NCBI RefSeq assembly: GCF_000235505.1
Contig: NZ_JH379028.1
Location: 143,358-207,357, forward strand
Direction: 5' to 3'
Source: Hungatella hathewayi WAL-18680
GTDB taxonomy: Bacteria > Bacillota > Clostridia > Lachnospirales > Lachnospiraceae
Length of the DNA stretch: 64,000 bases
The position numbers and the translations under genes are program-made. Positions 26,147-33,479 of the stretch are shown here, one piece after another. The notes beneath the pieces were generated by a model. That model worked only from the letters and a program-made list of their open reading frames with translations, had not been told where the DNA came from and searched no databases. Every line of letters begins with the position of its first letter. The first letter of the stretch is position 1.

Positions 26147-27793
26147 ATGGGAGAAATGATGAAGAAAAAATGGTGGCAGGAATCGGTCGTTTATCAGATA
26201 TATCCCCGGAGTTTTCAGGATAGCAACGGTGATGGAATTGGTGATTTGCAGGGAATTATAAAAAGGTTGGATTATTTGAATTATTTGGGGATTGATGTTA
26301 TCTGGCTGTCGCCTGTGTATGAATCACCGCAAGCTGACAATGGATATGATATCAGCAATTACTATGAGATAGCGCCGGAATTTGGCTCGATGAAAGATAT
26401 GGAGCAATTGATTGAAGAAGCTGGGAAGCGGGAAATAAAGATTGTCATGGATCTGGTAGTCAATCATACTTCTGATGAGCATCCATGGTTTCAGGAAGCA
26501 AAGAAGGGAAAGACCAATCAATTTTATGACTATTATGTGTGGCGGGATGGAACCCCGGCAGAATTGCCAAATCAGTTGAAATCTTCTTTTGGCGGTTCTG
26601 CGTGGGAATGGTGTGAAGAAGCCGGTCAATATTATCTGCACCTTTATTCCAAAAGGCAGCCTGATTTAAACTGGGAAAACAGAGAGATGCGTCAGGAGAT
26701 TTATAAGATGATGAACTGGTGGCTGGATAAGGGAATCGGGGGATTCCGGATGGATGTCATCGATAAGATTGGAAAAATACCGGATAAGCTGATTGTTGCC
26801 AATGGACCGAAGCTGCATGATTATATTAAGGAAATGAATACGGAGGTACTCTGCCGACGTGACGTGCTTACTGTGGGTGAATCATGGGCGGCGACCACGG
26901 AGAACGCAAAGCAGTACAGTAATCTGGATGGCTCTGAACTCAGTATGGTATTTCAATTTGAACACATAAAATTGGATAAGGAAGAAGGAAAAGCCAAATG
27001 GGAACTGGGAGAGCTGGATTTTATAAAGCTGAAGGAAGTCCTTTCAAAATGGCAGTGTGAACTGGATAGCAGAGGCTGGAACAGTCTGTTTTGGAATAAC
27101 CATGATGTGCCTCGGATTGTTTCGAGATGGGGAGATGACGGCCGGTACCGGAAAGAGTGTGCCAAGATGTTTGCCACCTACCTGCATGGAATGCAGGGGA
27201 CGCCCTATATCTATCAAGGGGAAGAAATTGGAATGACCAATGTAAGGTTCGATGAGATTGAAGATTACAGAGATATAGAAACACTAAATTTATATCGTGA
27301 GTATCAGGCACTGGGCTGGAGTCATGATAAAATCATGAGGTCGGTCTATGCGAAGGGAAGAGATAACGCAAGAACACCGATGCAGTGGAATGATACCAGA
27401 AATGCAGGATTTACGGAAGGGTGTCCATGGCTGAAACTGAATCAAAACTATCTGACGGTTCATGTACAGGAAAATGTAGAAGACGCTCATTCCATTCTTC
27501 AGCATTACCGCAGATTAATTTGGCTCAGGCGTGAGTCCAAATGGAAGGACGTTATGGTATACGGTAATTATGAACCGTTTTTTGAGAAAGACGCGGATGT
27601 GTTTGCTTACAAACGGGAAAAAGGCGGAAAGGGAATGTTTGTAATTGGCAATTTCCATGAGACCAGGCGGACGGTAGAACTGCCGATATCGGTTTCGGAT
27701 ATACTGCTCTCAAATTATGAGGATTCCTGCGTTAGGGAAGGCAAGGTTACACTTCGCCCATATGAAACACTCCTGTTTGGCATGGAATCATAA
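26147..27793 (+). CDS. GH13 alpha-glucosidase (second copy, oligo-1,6-glucosidase-like)
   Basis: About 544-548 residues. Same subgroup as the enzyme at 21.3 kb: WWQESVVYQIYPRSFQDSNG, ADNGYDISNYYEIAPEFGS, GGFRMDVIDKIGK (nucleophile), LTVGESWAATTEN (acid/base) and FWNNHDVPRIVSRWG. The residue after the nucleophile is valine, the type linked to alpha-1,6 specificity in this subgroup, so isomaltose, panose or dextran oligomers are likely substrates. Start is uncertain: ATG 26147, 26156 and 26159 are all in frame, and GGGAGA best suits 26159. Diverged well from the first copy, so not a recent duplication. Confidence 0.9.
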   Translation: MGEMMKKKWWQESVVYQIYPRSFQDSNGDGIGDLQGIIKRLDYLNYLGIDVIWLSPVYESPQADNGYDISNYYEIAPEFGSMKDMEQLIEEAGKREIKIVMDLVVNHTSDEHPWFQEAKKGKTNQFYDYYVWRDGTPAELPNQLKSSFGGSAWEWCEEAGQYYLHLYSKRQPDLNWENREMRQEIYKMMNWWLDKGIGGFRMDVIDKIGKIPDKLIVANGPKLHDYIKEMNTEVLCRRDVLTVGESWAATTENAKQYSNLDGSELSMVFQFEHIKLDKEEGKAKWELGELDFIKLKEVLSKWQCELDSRGWNSLFWNNHDVPRIVSRWGDDGRYRKECAKMFATYLHGMQGTPYIYQGEEIGMTNVRFDEIEDYRDIETLNLYREYQALGWSHDKIMRSVYAKGRDNARTPMQWNDTRNAGFTEGCPWLKLNQNYLTVHVQENVEDAHSILQHYRRLIWLRRESKWKDVMVYGNYEPFFEKDADVFAYKREKGGKGMFVIGNFHETRRTVELPISVSDILLSNYEDSCVREGKVTLRPYETLLFGMES

Positions 27794-27818
27794 GGCAGGT
27801 TGATGGAGGAGATAAGTG

Positions 27819-30152
27819 ATGAATCATTTGAAATATGATGGAGGTACGGGGAACCTGAAAAATTGGCTGATACAGGAGAGTTCCTTTGATTCTAGGTTTT
27901 TAGGAAAGTGCGAGGCAATTTTTGCACAGGGCAATGGTTATATGGGAGTTAGAAATGCACTGGAAGAATCCTATCCGGGAGAAGTAAGAAATACATTTGT
28001 TGCGGGAACCTTTAACAAAGCATCTGCTGAGGAAGTGACAGAACTCCCCAATGTACCTGATATGACGGGGATGACAATTCTCATTGGCGGGCATGTTTTC
28101 AATCTGATGCAGGGAGAATTGAGCGCATATACGAGGACCATGAATCTAAAAAATGGGGAAACAGTCAGGGAAGTCCGGTGGAAAAGTCCTGGCGGTGTTT
28201 ATACTGCCGCTGTATTTAAACGAATCGTATCTCTAGCGGACGAGCATATAATTGCAGCAGCTCTGGACTTGATGGTAGACAAAGATGTGCAGATTGTAAT
28301 TGAAACGGGGATTGACGGCACTGTGACCAACAGCGGCGCACAGCATTTTAAAGATTTAAAGAGAAGAGTTTATGACGGCAGGGATATGCAGTACTTGTCA
28401 AGAACTACGGAGTCCGACGTCTGGGTTGCCCAGCATGCGGCATGCAGTCTGAATTTACAGGCCGATATTCTGCCGGTTATGGAAAGACGCACGTTAAAGA
28501 ACCGCTATACCTTTATGGCAAAAGCGGGGCAGAATATTCACTTTGAAAAAATTTCAGCGATTCATACTTCCAGAGATTTAGAATATGAAGATGCTAAAAC
28601 GGAAGGTATCGAAGAAAAACTGATGGCAGACGGCCTTAAATCTTTGCGCGAAAGCAATTCCAAAGGCTATCAGGGATTAAAAGAGGCCAGTGCCTTGCAG
28701 TGGGAAAAATACTGGCGGGAGAGCGGTATTACCATAGATGGGGATACAGACTTTGAACAGCTGGCTGTGCGTTTTTCCCTGTATCATTTAAATATTATGG
28801 CAAAGCAGGATGATAACCGGATAGGAATAGGTGCGAAAGCACTCACTGGGGAAGGGTATAAAGGACATTCTTTCTGGGATACGGAATTATTCATTCTTCC
28901 GTATTTTACTTTCACCAGACCGGGTGCAGCAAAATCTCTATTGGAATACAGATATAAGAATTTGGTGGGAGCCCGCAGAAAGGCAAAAGAAAATGGGTAT
29001 GAGGGAGCCATGTATCCGTGGGAATGTGCCTGGGTGGATGATGGAGAAGTGACACCTCTTTATAAAGGAGCGGATGTCGTAACCGGAAAAGTAAAAAAGG
29101 TGTTGACCGGCCTGATTGAGCATCACATTTCCGCAGATATTGCCTATGCGGTATGGCAGTATTATCTGATGACGGGTGACCGGGATTTTATGGAGACTTG
29201 CGGCTATGAGATGATACTGGATACTGCATTATTCTGGGCGAGCCGGGTACAGTATCGGAAAGAAACGGGCAGGTATGAAATCTTGGATGTCATTGGGCCA
29301 GATGAGTATAAGGAGCATGTAGATAATAACGCTTATACCAATTATATGGCAAACTATAACATGCATCTGGCCTTATTTATCATGGAAAATTTATTGGATG
29401 ATAACACGGAATTGTCCAAAAGACTGGATCATAAGCTGAATCTTTCTTATATCAAAGAAAAAATAGATTCCTGCATTGATAGACTGTATTTGCCAGGGCC
29501 TGACAAGGATGGCATCATTCCCCAGACAGATGAGTATCTGCATTTGACGAAAATAGATATCACAAAGTACAAGAATTCTGAGGAGGCAAAAATCATTTAC
29601 AAAGATTTTAATGCGGAGCAGATTAATGGATTTATGGTTTCGAAGCAGGCAGATACCGTTATGCTGATGTTTCTTTTCCCTGATTTGTTTGACGAAGAAA
29701 CAAGACGGAAAAATTTTACTTTTTATGAGGATAAAACGCTTCATGATTCATCCTTGAGTAAGTGTATTCATTCTATCATGGCGAATGATTTGGGGCTTAC
29801 AGAAATGGCTTATGATTTCTATAAAAGGTCTCTTATGATTGATTTGGGGCCACAGATGAAATCCTCTAACGAGGGGATACACAGTGCCGCGATTGGAGGA
29901 ATTTGGGAGAGTACGGTCATGGGATTTGGCGGAGTGCGGTTGAAAGGTGAGTATCTTCATATCGCTCCAAAACTTCCGAAAAAGTGGAAGAAACTCATTT
30001 TCCCATTGTGCCTGAAGGGCTGTCAGTTAAAAATAACGGCGGCTCATCAGGAACTGGTCGTTGAAAATATGGGGCAGCAGGAATCCTCTTGTGTATTGAA
30101 TGGAGAACTGGTCTCGATTGAGCCAGGAGCTGTGAAAAGAATAGAATTGTAA
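27819..30152 (+). CDS. GH65 disaccharide phosphorylase (maltose/kojibiose/nigerose type)
   Basis: About 777 residues, the usual GH65 size. Motifs: CEAIFAQGNGYMGVRNALEE in the N-terminal domain, GHSFWDTELFILPYFTFTRP, MYPWECAWVDDGEVTP and VIGPDEYKEHVDNNAYTNYM, in which the glutamate is the catalytic acid of GH65; phosphate attack yields beta-glucose 1-phosphate with inversion. The following beta-phosphoglucomutase converts that product to glucose 6-phosphate, fitting this reaction exactly. Which disaccharide is used cannot be told from motifs alone. ATG 27819 is preferred to the GTG at 27816 because GGAGGA lies eight bases upstream. Confidence 0.9.
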   Translation: MNHLKYDGGTGNLKNWLIQESSFDSRFLGKCEAIFAQGNGYMGVRNALEESYPGEVRNTFVAGTFNKASAEEVTELPNVPDMTGMTILIGGHVFNLMQGELSAYTRTMNLKNGETVREVRWKSPGGVYTAAVFKRIVSLADEHIIAAALDLMVDKDVQIVIETGIDGTVTNSGAQHFKDLKRRVYDGRDMQYLSRTTESDVWVAQHAACSLNLQADILPVMERRTLKNRYTFMAKAGQNIHFEKISAIHTSRDLEYEDAKTEGIEEKLMADGLKSLRESNSKGYQGLKEASALQWEKYWRESGITIDGDTDFEQLAVRFSLYHLNIMAKQDDNRIGIGAKALTGEGYKGHSFWDTELFILPYFTFTRPGAAKSLLEYRYKNLVGARRKAKENGYEGAMYPWECAWVDDGEVTPLYKGADVVTGKVKKVLTGLIEHHISADIAYAVWQYYLMTGDRDFMETCGYEMILDTALFWASRVQYRKETGRYEILDVIGPDEYKEHVDNNAYTNYMANYNMHLALFIMENLLDDNTELSKRLDHKLNLSYIKEKIDSCIDRLYLPGPDKDGIIPQTDEYLHLTKIDITKYKNSEEAKIIYKDFNAEQINGFMVSKQADTVMLMFLFPDLFDEETRRKNFTFYEDKTLHDSSLSKCIHSIMANDLGLTEMAYDFYKRSLMIDLGPQMKSSNEGIHSAAIGGIWESTVMGFGGVRLKGEYLHIAPKLPKKWKKLIFPLCLKGCQLKITAAHQELVVENMGQQESSCVLNGELVSIEPGAVKRIEL

Positions 30153-30164
30153 AGGAGTGAGAGT

Positions 30165-30800
30165 ATGAAATATCAGGGCATTATCTTTGATTTAGATGGG
30201 GTTATCTGTCATACTGACAAATATCATTATCAGGCTTGGAAGAAGCTGGCAGATAAATTAGGCATTTATTTTGACGAAACTATCAATAACAGATTGAGAG
30301 GCGTAAGCCGTATGGAAAGCCTGGATATTATTCTGGAAAAGGATAGCAGTGGCTTGACGGAGGAGGAGAAGGCAGGCTATGCAGAGGAGAAGAATCAATA
30401 TTATAGGGAAATGTTAAAAGAAATGAACCCCGATGATTTGAGCGATGAGGTGAAGGATACTTTAAATCAGTTGAGGGAGCGGGGGTATCAGATGGCAATT
30501 GGGTCCTCCAGTAAAAATGCAGGTTTTATTCTGGAACGGATTGGCCTGAAGGGTTTTTTTGATGCGGTATCAGATGGAAACAATATTACCAATTCAAAGC
30601 CCGACCCCGAGGTATTTCTAAAAGCCGCCCAGTTTTTGGGATTGGACCCGAAGGATTGCCTGGTAGTAGAAGATGCCAGGGCGGGGCTTCTGGCTGCTGT
30701 AAATGGAAATATGGACTGTGCTGCAATTGGGGATGCGGTAAATTCTGAACTTGCGAATTATAAACTGAATACATTTAAGGATTTGCTGAACATCAGTTGA
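30165..30800 (+). CDS. pgmB: Beta-phosphoglucomutase
   Basis: A 211-residue HAD-superfamily enzyme turning beta-glucose 1-phosphate into glucose 6-phosphate. Motif I is IIFDLDGVICHTDKYHYQAW with both aspartates; LRGVSRMESLDIILE is the cap signature characteristic of beta-PGM; motif II is IGSSSKNAG, and SKPDPEVFLKAAQ with VVEDARAGLLAA form motifs III and IV. Thirteen bases behind the GH65 gene. It links phosphorolysis to glycolysis without spending ATP on that glucose unit. Confidence 0.93.
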   Translation: MKYQGIIFDLDGVICHTDKYHYQAWKKLADKLGIYFDETINNRLRGVSRMESLDIILEKDSSGLTEEEKAGYAEEKNQYYREMLKEMNPDDLSDEVKDTLNQLRERGYQMAIGSSSKNAGFILERIGLKGFFDAVSDGNNITNSKPDPEVFLKAAQFLGLDPKDCLVVEDARAGLLAAVNGNMDCAAIGDAVNSELANYKLNTFKDLLNIS

Positions 30801-30819
30801 AAAATAGGAGGATTGACAT

Positions 30820-31992
30820 ATGGATTACGCGAAGGAATCGTTAAAGCTGCATCAGCAGTGGAGGGGAAAGTTGAGTGTGGTTCCCAAAATGCCGGTAAAA
30901 ACCAAATTGGATTTATCAATGGCGTATACGCCGGGGGTCGCCGAAGCGTGTATGGAAATACATAGGGATATAGAAAAGAGCTATGAACTGACCGGACGCT
31001 GGAATACGGTGGCGGTTGTTACGGATGGGACAGCGGTGCTGGGACTTGGGGATATAGGACCGGAAGCTGCTATGCCTGTTATGGAAGGAAAATGTGTATT
31101 GTTTAAGGCGTTTGGTGATGTGGATGCCATTCCGATTTGTATCCGCTCTAAAGACGTTGATGAAATTGTACATACGGTTTCTTTGCTGGCAGGCAGTTTT
31201 GGCGGAATTAATCTGGAAGACATTGCAGCACCTCGCTGTTTTGAAATTGAACGGAGGCTGAAAGAGTGCTGTGATATTCCGGTTTTCCATGACGACCAGC
31301 ATGGTACTGCCATTGTGGTAATGGCTGCTTTAAGCAATGCGTTAAAGATAGTAGAGAAAGAAATAAAAGATATTAAAATTGTAATAAACGGTGCCGGGTC
31401 GGCAGGTATCGCGATTGCCAGGCTGCTGCTTTCTATGGGGGCGAAACAATTAATTCTGTGTGACCGTTTTGGGGCTCTTTATGAGGGAGCAGATGGTCTG
31501 AATGAAGAGCAGGTAGAGATTTCTACGGTTACGAATCTGGAAAAGAAGCAGGGGAGTTTTTCGGATGTGATTGCAGGAGCGGATGTGTTGATTGGGGTAT
31601 CGGCTCCTGGTGTTGTCAGTCAGGAGATGATTCGTTCCATGGCACCGAAAGCAATTGTTTTTCCAATGGCAAATCCTACTCCGGAAATTATGCCGGATTT
31701 AGCTTTGGAAGCGGGAGCTGCCGTAGTGGGAACCGGAAGAAGTGATTTTCCAAATCAGATTAATAATGTGCTTGCTTTTCCTGGAATCTTTCGAGGAGTA
31801 CTGGATGTGAGAGCCAGAACTGTTAATGATGAGATGAAGATGGCAGCGGCCTGCGCCTTAGCAGGACTGGTTTCAGACGATGAATTAAGACCGGAATATA
31901 TATTGCCGGAACCATTTGACCCACGGATAAAAGAGGCGGTAGCAAAAGCGGTGGCGAATGCGGCAGTGGTAAGTGGAGTGACCCAAAAATAG
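30820..31992 (+). CDS. NAD(P)-dependent malic enzyme
   Basis: A 390-residue short-form malic enzyme that decarboxylates malate to pyruvate. Features: KTKLDLSMAYTPGVAEACME (catalytic tyrosine region), VLGLGDIGPEAAMPVMEGKC, INLEDIAAPRCFEIER and PVFHDDQHGTAIVV (metal-binding acids), and a Rossmann motif INGAGSAGIAIARLLLSMGA. Normal length for bacterial short forms. It starts 19 bases after pgmB with AATAGGAGG upstream and no terminator between, so it appears to be the last gene of the alpha-glucoside operon, an unusual partner whose link to sugar use (pyruvate or redox balance) is inferred. Confidence 0.9.
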   Translation: MDYAKESLKLHQQWRGKLSVVPKMPVKTKLDLSMAYTPGVAEACMEIHRDIEKSYELTGRWNTVAVVTDGTAVLGLGDIGPEAAMPVMEGKCVLFKAFGDVDAIPICIRSKDVDEIVHTVSLLAGSFGGINLEDIAAPRCFEIERRLKECCDIPVFHDDQHGTAIVVMAALSNALKIVEKEIKDIKIVINGAGSAGIAIARLLLSMGAKQLILCDRFGALYEGADGLNEEQVEISTVTNLEKKQGSFSDVIAGADVLIGVSAPGVVSQEMIRSMAPKAIVFPMANPTPEIMPDLALEAGAAVVGTGRSDFPNQINNVLAFPGIFRGVLDVRARTVNDEMKMAAACALAGLVSDDELRPEYILPEPFDPRIKEAVAKAVANAAVVSGVTQK

Positions 31993-32042
31993 TTCCGTTT
32001 TCTTTGGCAATACGGCGGTATTTTTTGAACTGAAAATATTTC

Positions 32043-32070
32043 TTGCATTTTCAAGCGATTTTGCTATACT
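32043..32070 (+). promoter_or_regulatory. Promoter of the type III antitoxin RNA
   Basis: -35 TTGCAT at 32043-32048, 16-bp spacer, -10 TATACT at 32065-32070, about 20 bp before the first RNA repeat. It lies in the gap after the malic enzyme gene. Confidence 0.7.
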
Positions 32071-32087
32071 ATAAATAGAAGTAAATG

Positions 32088-32230
32088 TTTGCCGTTTGTT
32101 ATGCAACGGGGTATAAGATGCATAATATGTGATTCTGCCACTTGCCGATGGTGTGGGATATAAATGATTCGGTGCGTAAATAATTGCCACTTGCTATACA
32201 GGTGGGATATAAGTAGTATAGTTTGGTATG
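32088..32230 (+). ncRNA. Type III antitoxin RNA array, three repeats (CptI-like)
   Basis: Three imperfect tandem units begin with GCC at 32091, 32137 and 32186 (periods 46 and 49). Each has a stem followed by a conserved G-ATATAA/GTATAAG box. The stems covary: CCGTT/AACGG in unit 1 (32092-32096 with 32105-32109), CCAC/GTGG in unit 2 (32138-32141 with 32153-32156), CCACTTG/CAGGTGG in unit 3 (32187-32193 with 32199-32205). Promoter, repeats, terminator and toxin gene in this order is the defining layout of type III toxin-antitoxin loci, in which the toxin RNase cuts the array into units that bind and inhibit it. Repeat length suits the CptIN family. Family assignment comes from layout plus the toxin remnant. 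Confidence 0.8.
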
Positions 32231-32261
32231 AATCCCCATCAGATTTGGTGGGGATTTTTTT
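32231..32261 (+). terminator. Terminator between antitoxin RNA and toxin gene
   Basis: AATCCCCATCA pairs with TGGTGGGGATT (32231-32241 with 32246-32256, one G-T pair) across the loop GATT and a T run follows. In type III systems this leaky terminator sets the excess of antitoxin RNA over toxin mRNA. Confidence 0.9.
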
Positions 32262-32271
32262 GAGGAGAAAT

Positions 32272-32626
32272 ATGAAAGTACAACAGGGGTATATATTGGA
32301 TGATTTCTATAAGTTCACAAGTGGAAAAATATAGGACTATTGTAGAGAAGAAAATAAAGCGGTATGGTAAGTGTAATACCATAATTATAGGTAAATTTGC
32401 CGGAAAAGATAATGCTTTTTTAATTCAAAATGCATTTCCGATTATCAGAAAATATCTTGACCATGTCCATACGATTGAAAATATCCCAGTTACAATACAT
32501 AACAAATTAAATAGAGATTTGACTGTCAATCTTCGGGAAGTTTTGGCTATGTATAATCGGGGGATTCGACTGATTTTTCCAGATATTAAATATATACAGA
32601 GAAAAATGGAAGAAGAACTGATATGA
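32272..32626 (+). pseudogene. Type III toxin remnant (CptN-like endoribonuclease), N-terminal deletion and frameshift
   Basis: From ATG 32272, with GAGGAGAAAT upstream, the frame reads MKVQQGYI, which matches the start of CptN-type toxins as I recall them, then closes at a stop after 20 codons. The adjacent frame from 32297 reads WMISISSQVEKYRTIVEKK, then KYGKCNTIIIGKFAGKDNAF, LIQNAFPIIRKYLDHVHTIE and a C-terminal IKYIQRKMEEELI, the rest of the same family from the conserved W-M-I-P-x-S-S motif onward. About 40 residues between these blocks are missing and the join is out of frame, leaving at most a 108-residue fragment from ATG 32300. The full toxin would be about 150-170 residues. Very probably inactive, while the antitoxin RNA unit looks intact. 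Confidence 0.78.
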
Positions 32627-32717
32627 TGGCAGGCCATCCGTTTGACTGGCGATTTGTGGTATAAATGCAATATAAGAGGTATAATCAGAGAAGAAAGAGA
32701 AGCAAGGGGAGGAAACG

Positions 32718-33290
32718 ATGGAAAAAATAGTATTGATTTTACTGGCCGCCGGGGACAGCAGGCGGTTTAACGGGAATAAGCTGCTACACCTGTTTGATGG
32801 AAAACCGATGTACCGGTATCTGGTGGATGAGATTGGAAAGTTGCCGGAGACATTATTTGAGAAGAAGATTGTGGTGACCCAGTATCAGGAGATCATGGAC
32901 GCGCTTGGCGAGGAGGGGTATCTGGTGGTGGAAAATCACGAGAGTGAGTTGGGGATATCTCACTCTATTGAGCTGGGGATTCGAGCGGCGGAGGCGTGGG
33001 GGGACTGCGGGTTCTGCTTTGCGGTGTGCGACCAGCCTTATCTGAAAGGGGAGACGGTGCGGACGCTGGTGGATGGATTTTTGCGGAGCGGCAAAGGCAT
33101 CGGCTGTCTCTCCTGCCAGGGAGAGCTGGGCAATCCGGCCGTGTTTTCCAACAGGTACCGCGAGGAATTGCTGGCGCTGGAAGGCGATGTGGGTGGCAGG
33201 AGAATCATAAGACGCCATCCCGACGACCTGTTTCTGTGCGAGGTGGAGGATGGGAGAGAACTGGTGGACGTGGATGTGAAAAAGGGCTAA
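32718..33290 (+). CDS. MocA-like molybdenum cofactor cytidylyltransferase
   Basis: A 190-residue nucleotidyltransferase of the MobA/MocA group. The N-terminal loop LILLAAGDSRRFNGNKLL binds CTP or GTP; ELGISHSIELGIRAAEAWGD and CFAVCDQPYLKGETV (metal-binding aspartate) follow, and GNPAVFSNRYREELLALEGD with GGRRIIRRH completes the family pattern. MocA attaches CMP to molybdopterin for hydroxylases of the xanthine dehydrogenase type, consistent with yqeB at 3.5 kb. It lies 29 kb from the other Moco genes, alone between two terminators. Confidence 0.85.
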   Translation: MEKIVLILLAAGDSRRFNGNKLLHLFDGKPMYRYLVDEIGKLPETLFEKKIVVTQYQEIMDALGEEGYLVVENHESELGISHSIELGIRAAEAWGDCGFCFAVCDQPYLKGETVRTLVDGFLRSGKGIGCLSCQGELGNPAVFSNRYREELLALEGDVGGRRIIRRHPDDLFLCEVEDGRELVDVDVKKG

Positions 33291-33323
33291 TAAAATAATC
33301 ATGAAATATAAATTATCATTTTC

Positions 33324-33355
33324 AATACCCGGACAAACTTTCCGGGTATTTTGTT
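33324..33355 (+). terminator. Intrinsic terminator after mocA-like gene
   Basis: AATACCCGGA (33324-33333) pairs with TCCGGGTATT (33341-33350), loop of seven, followed by TTGTTGTCTTTTT. Confidence 0.88.
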
Positions 33356-33479
33356 GTCTTTTTACACCGTAAGCGATATAATTGATTCAATAAAGCTAAC
33401 GTGAACAAGGTCACATCCGTACTGGGGTAATGGGAATGGGAGTCTGGGCACTGGATAGCCGGGCAGAGGAGGGGGAGGT

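Noticed and set aside
32088-32230. Repeats resembling a short CRISPR array
   Set aside because: Only three imperfect units of 46-49 bp with covarying stems, no uniform repeat-spacer pattern and no cas genes; the promoter-terminator-toxin order fits a type III antitoxin RNA.
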